Assembly: GCF_003111665.1 (NCBI RefSeq)
Contig: NZ_CP022188.1
Coordinates: 1 to 64,000, forward strand
Length of the DNA stretch: 64,000 nt
Direction of reading: 5' to 3'
Source: Parazoarcus communis
Lineage (GTDB): Bacteria > Pseudomonadota > Gammaproteobacteria > Burkholderiales > Rhodocyclaceae
The notes below the pieces were generated by a model that worked only from the letters and a program-made list of their open reading frames with translations, ran no database searches and was not told the DNA's origin. This document shows, piece by piece, positions 8,304 through 16,662 of the stretch. Positions within the stretch are counted from its first letter, which is position 1; each line of letters begins with the position of its first letter. The position numbers were made by a program, and so were the translations under genes.

Positions 8304-9772
8304 ACGCACCAGCCCCCACTCAGGCCACTGCCACGGCTGCGGCGGCTCACGCTCCCGCCATCCCGATGACGTTCAAGCAACGTGCGCACGACGCAGTGCA
8401 CGACAAGCAGTTGCGCAAGAACTTCCGCGGTGCGATGGACTTCCTGATGGCCAAGCGTGCCGCGCAGTTCCCCGACGGTGACGAGCTCGAACGCCTGCGC
8501 ACCTTCGGCAATGCGGTGCGCGCGCGAGCCCTGTCGAAACTGCCCGATCTGCTCGAGCGTCTCGAGGCCAACCTGACGCGCAACGGCGTCAAGGTGCATT
8601 GGGCCGAAACGGTGGATGAAGCCAATGCCATCGTGCATGACATCGTCCGCGCTCACGAGGCCAAGCAGGTGATCAAGGGCAAGTCGATGGTCAGCGAGGA
8701 AATGGAGATGAACCATTACCTCGAAGGCCACGGTGTCGATTGCCTGGAATCGGACATGGGCGAATTCATCGTCCAGCTCGGCAACGAGAAGCCCTCGCAC
8801 ATCATCATGCCGGCCATTCACCTCAACGCCGGCCAGGTGGCCTCGCTGTTTCATGACAAGCTCGAAGTCGATTACACAGAGGACGTCGACAAACTCATCC
8901 AGATTGGACGCGAGACCCTGCGGCGCAAGTTCTTCGAGGCCGATATCGGCGTGTCGGGCGTGAACTTCGCCATCGCCGAGACCGGCTCGCTGCTGCTGGT
9001 GGAAAACGAAGGTAACGGCCGCATGTCGACCACGGTGCCGCCGGTACACATCGCCGTGACCGGCATCGAGAAGGTCGTGGAAAATCTGCGCGACGTGGTG
9101 CCACTGCTGTCGCTGCTCACCCGCTCCGCCACCGGCCAGCCGATCACCACCTATGTGAACGTGATCTCCGGCCCGCGCAAGGCCGAAGAGCTCGACGGCC
9201 CGCAGGAAGTGCACCTGGTACTCCTCGACAATGGCCGCAGCCAGGCTTTCGCCGACAGCGAGCTGCGTCAGACCCTGAACTGCATCCGCTGCGGCGCCTG
9301 CATGAACCACTGCCCGGTCTATACCCGCATTGGCGGCCATGCCTACGGCACGGTGTATCCCGGCCCCATCGGCAAGATCATCACCCCGCACATGCTCGGG
9401 CTGGAAGAAACAAAGGACCTGCCCAGCGCGTCCTCGCTGTGCGGCGCCTGCGGCGAAGTGTGCCCAGTCAGGATTCCGATTCCGGCCATCCTGCGGCGGC
9501 TGCGCGAAGAGAATGTGCGTGCGCCAGACGAGGCACCAAACCACATGCGCGGCCAAGGCAGCAAGTATTCGCGCACCGAAGGCATGGTGTGGAAAGGCTG
9601 GCGCCTGCTCAACACCTCGCCCCGCCTGTACCGTGTGTTCAACCTGGCCGCCACCCGGCTAAGTGCGCTGACGCCGCCCAGGATCGGCCCCTGGACAGAG
9701 AACCACAGCGCCCCGAAAGCGGCCCCGCGCACGCTGCACGAACTGGCCCGCGACCACCTGGGAGAAGACTGA
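8300..9772 (+). CDS. lutB: LutB-type iron-sulfur protein of L-lactate utilisation complex
   Basis: The 490-residue protein has the LutB layout: an N-terminal LUD domain (about 60-300) followed by a ferredoxin-like pair of 4Fe-4S motifs, CIRCGACMNHCPVY and CGACGEVCPVRIPI, and a C-terminal tail. It passes electrons within the lactate oxidation complex with LutA and LutC. The ATG at 8300 lies in an ATGA overlap with lutA and follows an AGGAGG ribosome site. A frame extending further upstream is open only because it overlaps lutA. The lutC ATG follows the stop with no gap. All cluster cysteines are present. Confidence 0.92.
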   Translation: MNAPAPTQATATAAAAHAPAIPMTFKQRAHDAVHDKQLRKNFRGAMDFLMAKRAAQFPDGDELERLRTFGNAVRARALSKLPDLLERLEANLTRNGVKVHWAETVDEANAIVHDIVRAHEAKQVIKGKSMVSEEMEMNHYLEGHGVDCLESDMGEFIVQLGNEKPSHIIMPAIHLNAGQVASLFHDKLEVDYTEDVDKLIQIGRETLRRKFFEADIGVSGVNFAIAETGSLLLVENEGNGRMSTTVPPVHIAVTGIEKVVENLRDVVPLLSLLTRSATGQPITTYVNVISGPRKAEELDGPQEVHLVLLDNGRSQAFADSELRQTLNCIRCGACMNHCPVYTRIGGHAYGTVYPGPIGKIITPHMLGLEETKDLPSASSLCGACGEVCPVRIPIPAILRRLREENVRAPDEAPNHMRGQGSKYSRTEGMVWKGWRLLNTSPRLYRVFNLAATRLSALTPPRIGPWTENHSAPKAAPRTLHELARDHLGED

Positions 9773-10444
9773 ATGAGTGCCAAGGAACGCATTCTCGCCA
9801 AGCTCGGGCGCAGCCTCGCCGGCACCACGCCGCTGGCTGACGACTACGACGAGGCACTTGTCACCACGCCGTGGACCTATCCGCCCGAGCAGCGCATTCC
9901 GCGCCTGCGCGAGCTGCTCGAAGCCGTCCACGGCGAAACGCAACTGACCACCGCCGCCGACTGGCCTGCGCGGGTCGTCGAAGCGCTGACCGCGCGGGGC
10001 ATCGACGAATTGCTGATCTCGCCCGACACCCCGCATGGCCAGCAGTTCGCCAGCCACCTTGCGGATCAGGCCAAGGCAATCCGGCTCAAGGCCTACGACC
10101 GCCCGGTGGAAGAATGGAAGGACGAACTCTTCTTCAACACCGCGGCCAGTCTCACTGGCACACTCGGCGGCATTGCCGCCACCGGCAGCCTGATCATGTG
10201 GCCGACCACGGCCGAGCCGCGGCTCATGAGCCTGGTGCCGCCCCTGCACATCGCCCTGCTCAAGGCGAGCGAGGTCTACGACAATCTGCACACCGTGCTG
10301 CAGGCGCAGTCCTGGGCAGCAGGCCTGCCCACCAACGCCCTGCTGGTGTCCGGCCCGTCCAAGACCGCAGATATCCAGCAGACACTCGCCTATGGCGCGC
10401 ACGGGCCGAAAGAGCTGATCGTGCTGATTCTCGAAGACGCCTGA
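9773..10444 (+). CDS. lutC: LutC-type LUD-domain protein of L-lactate utilisation complex
   Basis: The 223-residue product is a single LUD domain protein (start MSAKERILAKLGRSL; later TLGGIAATGSLIMWPTTAEP and LVPPLHIALLKASEVYDNL). It is the third component of LutABC and is abutted directly to lutB. The C-terminal half contains the conserved LVSGPSKTADIQQTLAYGAHGP segment typical of LutC. A 9-bp GC-rich hairpin follows the stop. Function follows from family and operon; confidence is high. Confidence 0.92.
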   Translation: MSAKERILAKLGRSLAGTTPLADDYDEALVTTPWTYPPEQRIPRLRELLEAVHGETQLTTAADWPARVVEALTARGIDELLISPDTPHGQQFASHLADQAKAIRLKAYDRPVEEWKDELFFNTAASLTGTLGGIAATGSLIMWPTTAEPRLMSLVPPLHIALLKASEVYDNLHTVLQAQSWAAGLPTNALLVSGPSKTADIQQTLAYGAHGPKELIVLILEDA

Positions 10445-10454
10445 TTCACGCTCT

Positions 10455-10481
10455 CCGCAGGCGGGGCAGCCTCGCCTGCGG
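10455..10481 (+). terminator. hairpin after lutABC
   Basis: CCGCAGGCG (10455-10463) and CGCCTGCGG (10473-10481) are perfect 9-bp arms around a 9-nt loop, starting 11 nt after the lutC stop. No T-run follows, so it may be a 3'-end stabiliser or a Rho-assisted terminator. Confidence 0.5.
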
Positions 10482-10583
10482 GGGCCATTGGCACTGACTG
10501 GGACCAAGCGGCACCGAATCCCTTGAACACTTGTCGTCCTGGCGGCGAAAATGTCCCCCATTCACGCCATTGAGCCAGCCCCC

Positions 10584-11477
10584 ATGAGCATCCCCATCCG
10601 TTACGTCGAACCCGTGTTCCGCCCGCCAAGCGAGGCGGATTCGCTGATCCTGCCAGTCACCGACGGCTGCTCGTGGAACAAATGCACCTTCTGTGAGATG
10701 TACACCGCGCCGCAAAAGGCGTTTCGTGCGCGCAGCGAGGACGAAGTGCTGGAGAGCATTCGCCAGACCGGCGCGCGCTACGGCGACGGCATCCGGCGCA
10801 TCTTTCTCGCCGACGGTGACGCGCTGGTACTGCCGACGCGGCGCCTGCTGAACATTCTCGAGACCATCCGGCGCGAGATGCCTGCCGTGCGCCGGGTGTC
10901 GAGCTACTGCCTGGCCCGTAACCTGGCAAAGAAAACCGTCGAGGAATTGCGCGCGCTGCGCGAGGCCGGGCTCTCGCTGGCCTATCTCGGTGCCGAATCG
11001 GGCGACGACGAAGTGCTGGCACGGGTCAACAAGGGCGAAACCTTCGACTCCACCTGCGAGGCACTGGACAAGCTCGGCTCAGCCGGCATCACGCGCTCGG
11101 TAATGATCCTCAACGGCCTCGGCGGTCAGGTGTTCAGCGCCCAGCATGCCGACAATTCGGCACGCCTCGCCAACGCCACCCAACCCGAGTATCTGGCCAC
11201 CCTGGTGGTGAGTTTCCCCACCGGCGAAGCCCGCTTCCGCGCCGACTTCCCCGAGTGGGAGCCGCTGGAGCAGCACGGGCTGATCGCCGAGATGGAGCGC
11301 TTCCTGTCGCAGCTCGAATTGCGCCGCACGGTGTTCCGCTCCGACCATGCCAGCAACTGGCTGGTGCTGAAGGGCACGCTGGGCGCAGAAAAAGACCGTC
11401 TGCTGGCGCAGGTCCGCGCCGCCCTCGCAGATCCGGAACATGCCCGCCTGCGTCCGGCCTGGGCGCGCGGGCTGTGA
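10584..11477 (+). CDS. radical SAM protein
   Basis: The 297-residue product has the radical SAM cluster motif C-x3-C-x2-C in DGCSWNKCTFCEMY (about residues 25-38), followed by the partial TIM-barrel features IRRIFLADGDALVLPTRRL and GLSLAYLGAESGDDEVL. It belongs to the generic Elp3/MiaB-like radical SAM group; no auxiliary Fe-S domain is visible, so the reaction cannot be named. The start at MSIPIRY (10584) fits the family; an ATG at 10551 is an alternative adding 11 residues. The gene follows lutABC after a hairpin and is probably transcribed separately. Confidence 0.8.
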   Translation: MSIPIRYVEPVFRPPSEADSLILPVTDGCSWNKCTFCEMYTAPQKAFRARSEDEVLESIRQTGARYGDGIRRIFLADGDALVLPTRRLLNILETIRREMPAVRRVSSYCLARNLAKKTVEELRALREAGLSLAYLGAESGDDEVLARVNKGETFDSTCEALDKLGSAGITRSVMILNGLGGQVFSAQHADNSARLANATQPEYLATLVVSFPTGEARFRADFPEWEPLEQHGLIAEMERFLSQLELRRTVFRSDHASNWLVLKGTLGAEKDRLLAQVRAALADPEHARLRPAWARGL

Positions 11478-11601
11478 TCTGCAGGCTTACCCAAATCGGG
11501 ATCACGAAACCCCACGACAAGGTCTATGCTTGATAAGATCGCGGGTTCGCGCACGACCCCAAGTGCCTGATCGCAGTGCGATTTAGTGGCAGGAGCTTCT
11601 C

Positions 11602-12255
11602 ATGTTCTACGGCATCACCGACCTGACGACCTTCATCCTCGGCACCATCTTCATCGTGCTGCTGCCGGGGCCGAACTCTCTTTATGTGATGTCAGTTGCC
11701 TCGCGCCTTGGCGTGGCAGCGGGCTACCGCGGCGCCTGTGGCATATTCCTCGGTGATCTGATCCTGATGATTCTGGCCACGACCGGCGCGGCCTCCCTGC
11801 TGCGGGCAACGCCCGAGCTGTTTCTGGTCATCAAGTATGCCGGTGCGGGCTACCTCGCCTGGCTGGGCTTGAGCCTGCTGCGCAGCTCGTTTGCCAACTG
11901 GAAACAGCGCGGCGACGAATCCGGCGAAGCCACGCCGCCCGTCACCAACGCATCCCGCCCCTTCCGCACCGCGCTGATGATCAGCCTGATGAACCCGAAG
12001 GCGATCCTGTTCTTTGTTTCCTTCTTCATCCAGTTCGTCGACCCGGGCTACGCCTGGCCGGGCCTGTCCTTCATCATCCTCGGCATCATCGTGCAGATCT
12101 GCAGCGCGCTCTACCTGTCGGCGCTGATCTTCGGCGGCGTGCATCTGGCGCGGCAGTTCCGCCGCCGTCGCCGCCTCGCCGCCACAGCAACCGGTGGCGT
12201 CGGCGGACTGTTCATCGGTTTCGGTCTCAAACTGGCCAACGCCACCCTGGGCTGA
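11602..12255 (+). CDS. leuE: LysE/RhtB-family amino acid exporter, LeuE-like
   Basis: This is a 217-residue inner-membrane protein with about six hydrophobic segments. It shows the family signature LPGPNSLYVMSVASRLG near residue 24 and the conserved NPKAILFFVSFFIQFVDPG near 133. LeuE exports leucine and other neutral amino acids. A GGCAGGAG ribosome site precedes ATG 11602. The gene is convergent with the TRAP operon at 12280, only 24 nt away. The assignment to LeuE rather than another LysE branch rests on the overall resemblance and is moderately sure. Confidence 0.75.
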   Translation: MFYGITDLTTFILGTIFIVLLPGPNSLYVMSVASRLGVAAGYRGACGIFLGDLILMILATTGAASLLRATPELFLVIKYAGAGYLAWLGLSLLRSSFANWKQRGDESGEATPPVTNASRPFRTALMISLMNPKAILFFVSFFIQFVDPGYAWPGLSFIILGIIVQICSALYLSALIFGGVHLARQFRRRRRLAATATGGVGGLFIGFGLKLANATLG

Positions 12256-12279
12256 GCGGGTCGCGTTGGCGCAAGGGGC

Positions 12280-13251
12280 TCAGCGCCCGTTACTGAACAA
12301 TGTCTTCAGCTTTGCCGCGTGCTGCGGGCTGGCCTGCTCGATACCGGCCCATCCGGCCTCATAGGCCTTGGCGCGGAACAGATTGACCTGCCCTTCCGGA
12401 AGCGCGTAGGTCTCGATGCCCGCCTTGGCCTGCTTTGCCTTCTCCTCGGTCGCGGTCACCAGATCCTTCTCGTTCTGAGCTTCGGCCCACGCCAGCTGCT
12501 TGTCGAGGAAGGCGCGCTGGGCCGCGTCGAGCTTCTTCCAGGTGTTCTGGTTCATGAAGAAGCTGACTTCGACGTTGTAGAAGCCAGGCTCCACGCGATA
12601 CTTGGTTTTCTCCTGCCAGCCGAGATCGAACATCCCGATCGAAGGCCAGCCATAGCCGTCCACCACCCCGCGCTCGAGCGCCGTGTAGACCTCGCCCGGC
12701 GGCACCTGCAGCGGCGCGGCACCCACCGCCTGGAAGAAGGCGCGATAAACGGGCACGCTGCGCAGTTTGAAGCCCGAGAAGTCACTCCCGCTCGGCTTCT
12801 TCGTGGTGTAGATGTGGTAATCGAGCCCGTCCGACACCCGCGCCAGCCAGACCATGTTCGCCTTCTGGCGGTGGATGCTGTCCAGCAGCGCGTAACCACC
12901 GTTGGCGCGGATCTCCGACATCGGCTTCTCGGCCAGCGTCATTGCCAGCGCCTCGGGCACGAGATTGGCGTGGAACACCCCCGTGCTGTTGGCGAGGTCC
13001 ACCACCCCGGCACGCACTGCGTTGCCCACCTCGAACGGCGGCATGGACTCTGGACCGCCCACCACCCGGATCTGCATGATGCCCTTGCCCTCGGCGTTCA
13101 CCTTGTCGACGAAGGCGTTGAAGCGCTGCGAGAAGAAGGTGTCCTTGCCAAAGGCGCTGACCGCCTTGAGCGTGATTTCCGCAGCCTGTGCGGAGGTGGC
13201 GAGCAGCGAGAGCAGCACACTGGCTGTGAGTATTCCGTATTTTTTCTGCAT
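12280..13251 (-). CDS. TRAP transporter periplasmic substrate-binding protein (DctP family), system 1
   Basis: The 323-residue protein starts with a Sec signal peptide (MQKKYGILTASVLLSLLATSAQA) and matures at AEITLKAV. The DctP fold features include the LRSVPVYRAFFQAVGAAP region, which contains the usual carboxylate-binding Arg, and the VPPGEVYTALERGVVDGYG motif. The start at 13251 is preferred over an upstream frame extension because it begins the signal peptide and follows a GGAG ribosome site. It is the last gene of a leftward QMP operon, 41 nt after the large permease. The ligand is unknown but likely an organic acid. Confidence 0.88.
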   Translation of the reverse strand: MQKKYGILTASVLLSLLATSAQAAEITLKAVSAFGKDTFFSQRFNAFVDKVNAEGKGIMQIRVVGGPESMPPFEVGNAVRAGVVDLANSTGVFHANLVPEALAMTLAEKPMSEIRANGGYALLDSIHRQKANMVWLARVSDGLDYHIYTTKKPSGSDFSGFKLRSVPVYRAFFQAVGAAPLQVPPGEVYTALERGVVDGYGWPSIGMFDLGWQEKTKYRVEPGFYNVEVSFFMNQNTWKKLDAAQRAFLDKQLAWAEAQNEKDLVTATEEKAKQAKAGIETYALPEGQVNLFRAKAYEAGWAGIEQASPQHAAKLKTLFSNGR

Positions 13252-13292
13252 GGTAGATCTCCGTTGGGTTGGTGCAGTCAGGTGGGGGACGC

Positions 13293-14612
13293 TCAGCTCA
13301 TCAGGCGTGGCAGGCCGACAGCCAGCCACGGCACGGTGAAGATGAGGCCGAGGACAAGCAACTCGATCACAAGGAAAGGGGTCGCTGCCGCATAGATCTG
13401 CGGCAGACGGATGTGCGCCGGGGCTACGCTCTGCATCACCATCAGCAGCAGGCCGAAGGGCGGCGTGAGCAGCCCCATCTCCATCGCGATCAGCATCATC
13501 ACCCCAAGCCAGACGGGGTCGATGCCGGCCGCGCTGGCCAGGGGCATGAAAAAGGGCAGCGTGATCATCATCATGCTGACCTGGTCGATGACGCAGCCCA
13601 GAACCAGCAGCAGGAGCAGCATGCCGACGACCAGCATCACCGGCGACAGCTCGAGTTCGGTGATCAGCCCGAGCAGGCCCGACGTTGCGCCCGAGAAGCT
13701 GAGCAGCTGCGAGAAGGTGGTCGAGGCCACGAGCACGAACAGGATGATGACCGAGATGCGGGCCGTTTCCATCAGCGCCTTGAACAGCGCATGCAGCGTC
13801 AGCGCGCGATAGGCCATGGTCGCCACCACCGACGCCAGCGCACCGATTGCAGCCGATTCGGTCGGAGATGCCCAGCCTGCCAGCATGCTGCCCACGACGG
13901 CGACGAAAATGCCGAGCAGCGGCACCACATCACGCAGGAAGGGCCACCAGCGCGCCCAACCCACAATGGCCGGCCCGTCCTGTGCGTCGACCGGTGCCAG
14001 TTCGGGGTGAGCGCGGCAGCGCAGGATCACGTAGCCGAGAAAGCCGATCGACATCACGAGGCCCGGCAGAATGCCGCCGATCAGCAGCTGGCCGATGGAG
14101 ATCCCGGCCAAGCTGCCCAGCATCACCGCCAGCGCCGAGGGCGGAATCAGCATCGCAATGCCGCCCACGGCCATGATCGGCCCCATGGCCAGCGTCGGGT
14201 GATAGCCGCGTCGCAGCATCTCGGGCAGCAGCGTGCCGCCCATCATTGCCGTGTTGGCAATGGTCGAACCAGACAGGGAAGCGAAGGTCGTGCCACCCAG
14301 CACCGCCACCACCGACAGGCGTCCCGGCAGGCGGGTGATCAGGCGTTCGATGGCCTCAATCGCACGGTAGGCGAGGCCGGTATGGAACAGCACCTCGCCC
14401 ATCAGCACAAAGAGCGGAATCGGGGTCAGCGAGAAACTGCTGATCGAGCCCACCGAGTTACGTACCAGTTGCCCGAGTCCGGCCTCTCCGCCCAGGAAGA
14501 TCCAGGCGCCGAGCAGATTGACGCCGAGAAAGCCGAATGCGACCGGCACGCCGATCAGCATCAGCGCAAACAGGGTGCCCAGCATCAGGGCAAGTGCTGC
14601 CTGCCATTCCAT
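13293..14612 (-). CDS. TRAP transporter large permease (DctM), system 1
   Basis: The 439-residue polytopic membrane protein has the DctM pattern of about 12 segments, with NLLGAWIFLGGE near the start and GSIANTAMMGGTLLPEMLRRGYHPTLAMGP-type permease motifs (GSTIANTAMMGG) in the first half. It is the sodium-coupled translocation subunit partnering with the small DctQ subunit. The start at 14612 lies one base after the dctQ stop, so translation is coupled. An upstream in-frame ATG at 14666 lies inside dctQ and is rejected. Confidence 0.88.
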   Translation of the reverse strand: MEWQAALALMLGTLFALMLIGVPVAFGFLGVNLLGAWIFLGGEAGLGQLVRNSVGSISSFSLTPIPLFVLMGEVLFHTGLAYRAIEAIERLITRLPGRLSVVAVLGGTTFASLSGSTIANTAMMGGTLLPEMLRRGYHPTLAMGPIMAVGGIAMLIPPSALAVMLGSLAGISIGQLLIGGILPGLVMSIGFLGYVILRCRAHPELAPVDAQDGPAIVGWARWWPFLRDVVPLLGIFVAVVGSMLAGWASPTESAAIGALASVVATMAYRALTLHALFKALMETARISVIILFVLVASTTFSQLLSFSGATSGLLGLITELELSPVMLVVGMLLLLLVLGCVIDQVSMMMITLPFFMPLASAAGIDPVWLGVMMLIAMEMGLLTPPFGLLLMVMQSVAPAHIRLPQIYAAATPFLVIELLVLGLIFTVPWLAVGLPRLMS

Positions 14613-14613
14613 C

Positions 14614-15135
14614 TCAGCGCCCTCCGCGGCGACGCGTCGCCACATGCAGCCGGCGTGCGAATTCAACCGTCAGCAGGATGAAGGCGAAGCCCATGGGCAG
14701 GTTCAGCCACCACTCGGGAAAGATCAGGACCTTGAACACCATGCCGCCCTGCTGCGCGGAGTCGAGCGCCACCACGACGCACTGCCACGCAAGCACCGCA
14801 CTGATGAACAAGCCAAGCGCATCGGTCAGCAGTTCGAGCCACCAGCGACCGACGGCAGACGAGGCCCGCAGCAGGATATCGATGCGGATGTGGTCGCCCA
14901 CGTAGAGCAGCCAGGGGGCTGCGATGAAGGTGGCGATCATGAGCATGTACTCGGTGACCTCGACACTCCAGGTCAGCGAACCAAGACCGAGGTTGCGCAT
15001 GAGCACGTCGGCACAGACGAGCAGACCCATGGCGCCGAAGAGCAGCGCCGAGACCAGTCCGCAGCCCGACATCAGGGCGTGGTATGCGCGGTTTGCGGGG
15101 GAGCGGAAGGCAGACGGTGGATGCTGAGCAGTCAT
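14614..15135 (-). CDS. TRAP transporter small permease (DctQ), system 1
   Basis: The 173-residue protein has four predicted transmembrane segments and the DctQ landmarks DVLMRNLG and the GDHIRIDILL motif in the second half. It stabilises the large permease in the inner membrane. It is the first gene of the operon, which then runs to the large permease and the binding protein. Its promoter must lie in the 462-nt gap to the right, shared with the divergent CBS protein gene. Confidence 0.85.
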   Translation of the reverse strand: MTAQHPPSAFRSPANRAYHALMSGCGLVSALLFGAMGLLVCADVLMRNLGLGSLTWSVEVTEYMLMIATFIAAPWLLYVGDHIRIDILLRASSAVGRWWLELLTDALGLFISAVLAWQCVVVALDSAQQGGMVFKVLIFPEWWLNLPMGFAFILLTVEFARRLHVATRRRGGR

Positions 15136-15597
15136 ACGTTGACACCTGCCGTAGAAGTAATTTAGGCATCAACATATCAGCAGTAAATCTTTATGTCCAC
15201 GCGCTTTCACCGCGACTCGCCCACAAACCTTGCGACGCCACGCAGCGCCCTGCCGCCACAGGAAAACCACAATCAAATCATGGCGATAGCCCCGCACCAC
15301 GGGGGTGCGAAGAACACCCGCATGCACCTGAACGGATCACGTTTTCGCAGCGCGTCAGCACGCATGCTGCATAGCACAAAGACTTATTTCATTGCGAAAC
15401 AAAGCCTTGTCGAATTCCTTCGTCACGTTACGAAACTGGCACGAATGCCGCTTGACTGTAAAGGCGCAGTCACACATGAACCGGCAGTTCCGAACGCGCT
15501 TCTACGGCGTTTGCATGGCTTTCGCAGCATGCCTGAGGGGCCGGTGCAGTGACGAGCAGATCTTTGAACGCCCTACAAAAAGTAAAGGAGACAGATC
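15136..15597. other. 462-nt non-coding gap between divergent TRAP operon and CBS gene
   Basis: I see no convincing gene here. The stretch is less GC-rich than its surroundings and must contain promoters for both flanking genes. A small TTTC-N5-GAAA dyad lies near 15387-15399. No tRNA, strong terminator or sigma-54 element was found. Confidence 0.6.
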
Positions 15598-16032
15598 ATG
15601 CCGAGCCGCCCTATCCACCACGTCCTTAACGACCGCAAATTCGTCTGCGTACCATTTGACATGCCCGTGCGGGAGGTCACCCGCCTGATGCTTCAGCACA
15701 ACGAGAGCGCTGCACTCGTCACCGAGCATGGCATCCTGACCGGCATCTTCACCGAGCGCGACGCCACCTTCCGCGTGCTGGCCACCGGCATCGACGCCGA
15801 CCTCACGCCGGTTGGCGCAGTGCTCACGCACAATCCTCAGGTCATCACCGAAGACCGTCCCTTCGGTCACGCCCTGCACATGATGTATGAGGGCGGATTC
15901 CGCCACGTGCCGGTGGTGACGGCGACCGGGCGACCGACCGGCATCGTGACCGCGCGCGACGCGCTCGGCCTCGAAGCCGAGGCCTTTGGCGCCGAACTCA
16001 TCCGACGGGAAGAGATCACCGTCATTCTGTAA
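15598..16032 (+). CDS. CBS-domain pair protein
   Basis: The 144-residue cytoplasmic protein is made of two CBS motifs, roughly 8-65 (ending GIFTERDATFRVL) and 75-135 (ending GIVTARDALGLE), which form a Bateman module binding adenine nucleotides. No catalytic domain is attached, so it probably regulates a partner or senses energy charge. A strong AAAGGAGA ribosome site precedes ATG 15598. A hairpin follows the stop. The partner cannot be read from the neighbourhood. Confidence 0.85.
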   Translation: MPSRPIHHVLNDRKFVCVPFDMPVREVTRLMLQHNESAALVTEHGILTGIFTERDATFRVLATGIDADLTPVGAVLTHNPQVITEDRPFGHALHMMYEGGFRHVPVVTATGRPTGIVTARDALGLEAEAFGAELIRREEITVIL

Positions 16033-16039
16033 GCAAGGA

Positions 16040-16068
16040 CGCCCTGTTTCCGCAACGGAGACAGGGCG
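16040..16068 (+). terminator. hairpin after CBS gene
   Basis: CGCCCTGT (16040-16047) pairs with ACAGGGCG (16061-16068); inside it TCCG and CGGA extend the stem across one mismatch. It begins 7 nt after the stop; the T-tract is weak. Confidence 0.5.
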
Positions 16069-16148
16069 CGTTCTGTATCATTTCCGGGAGCAGGCCGGCC
16101 GGCAGGCGCATATCGCGATCATCTGCGTCGCCGGCACAAGGCCGTGGC

Positions 16149-16532
16149 TTACCTTCCCAGCGCCAGAATCCAGTCGACGAGACGACGCGCGTTACCTTCA
16201 GTGATCGCAACCGCGTTTGGCGGCATCGACAATCCGCTGACCTTGCCCTTCCAGTGGCTGCTGTAGGGGCTGGAGCCCTCAAGAACGATACGGGTCAGGA
16301 ACTCGCCCGCGCCGGGCTTGCCTGCGTACTGCTTGCCCACGTCCTGCCAGGCCGGCCCGATGGGCGCCATGCCGTTCGGCCCCGGCTTGCCCGATTCGAT
16401 GCTGTGACAGGTCAGGCATCCGCTTGAGGACGCGAGCTTCGTCATCTCGGCGTCGGCCATCGGGTCGGCTGCATGCGAACTGGCAGCAAGGGCGAACACT
16501 GCAATACCTGCAAATGATCGAATGGAAATCAC
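16149..16532 (-). CDS. class I c-type cytochrome of the quinoprotein locus
   Basis: The 127-residue product has a signal peptide (ISIRSFAGIAVFALAASSHA), a single haem site CLTCH near residue 52 and an axial-Met segment GLSMPPN near 100. It is a small periplasmic monohaem cytochrome and lies 130 nt after the PQQ dehydrogenase stop on the same strand, so it is the likely electron acceptor of that enzyme. The start is taken as GTG 16532 because AGAAGGAG stands 8 nt upstream and the signal peptide begins there; an ATG at 16619 would add 29 unlikely residues. Confidence 0.85.
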   Translation of the reverse strand: MISIRSFAGIAVFALAASSHAADPMADAEMTKLASSSGCLTCHSIESGKPGPNGMAPIGPAWQDVGKQYAGKPGAGEFLTRIVLEGSSPYSSHWKGKVSGLSMPPNAVAITEGNARRLVDWILALGR

Positions 16533-16626
16533 GTTAACAACTCCTTCTGGATGAATGCTGGTTGTTCCGGGGCAGAGACGGCGCATGAACCACCCGCGCC
16601 AGGGCACGGAAGCCGCCACCGCCCGC

Positions 16627-16657
16627 GTGCTGCCCGGTCATGCGGACCGGGCAGCAC
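16627..16657 (-). repeat. perfect 13-bp hairpin between dehydrogenase and cytochrome genes
   Basis: GTGCTGCCCGGTC (16627-16639) and GACCGGGCAGCAC (16645-16657) are perfect arms around a 5-nt loop, 5 nt beyond the dehydrogenase stop. No T-run follows on the minus strand. It may protect the dehydrogenase mRNA 3' end or attenuate the cytochrome gene. Confidence 0.7.
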
Positions 16658-16662
16658 TCACA

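Noticed and set aside
13269..14681. A 470-codon plus-strand frame over the TRAP large permease
   Set aside because: Low-complexity His/Gln-rich translation, an antisense shadow of dctM.
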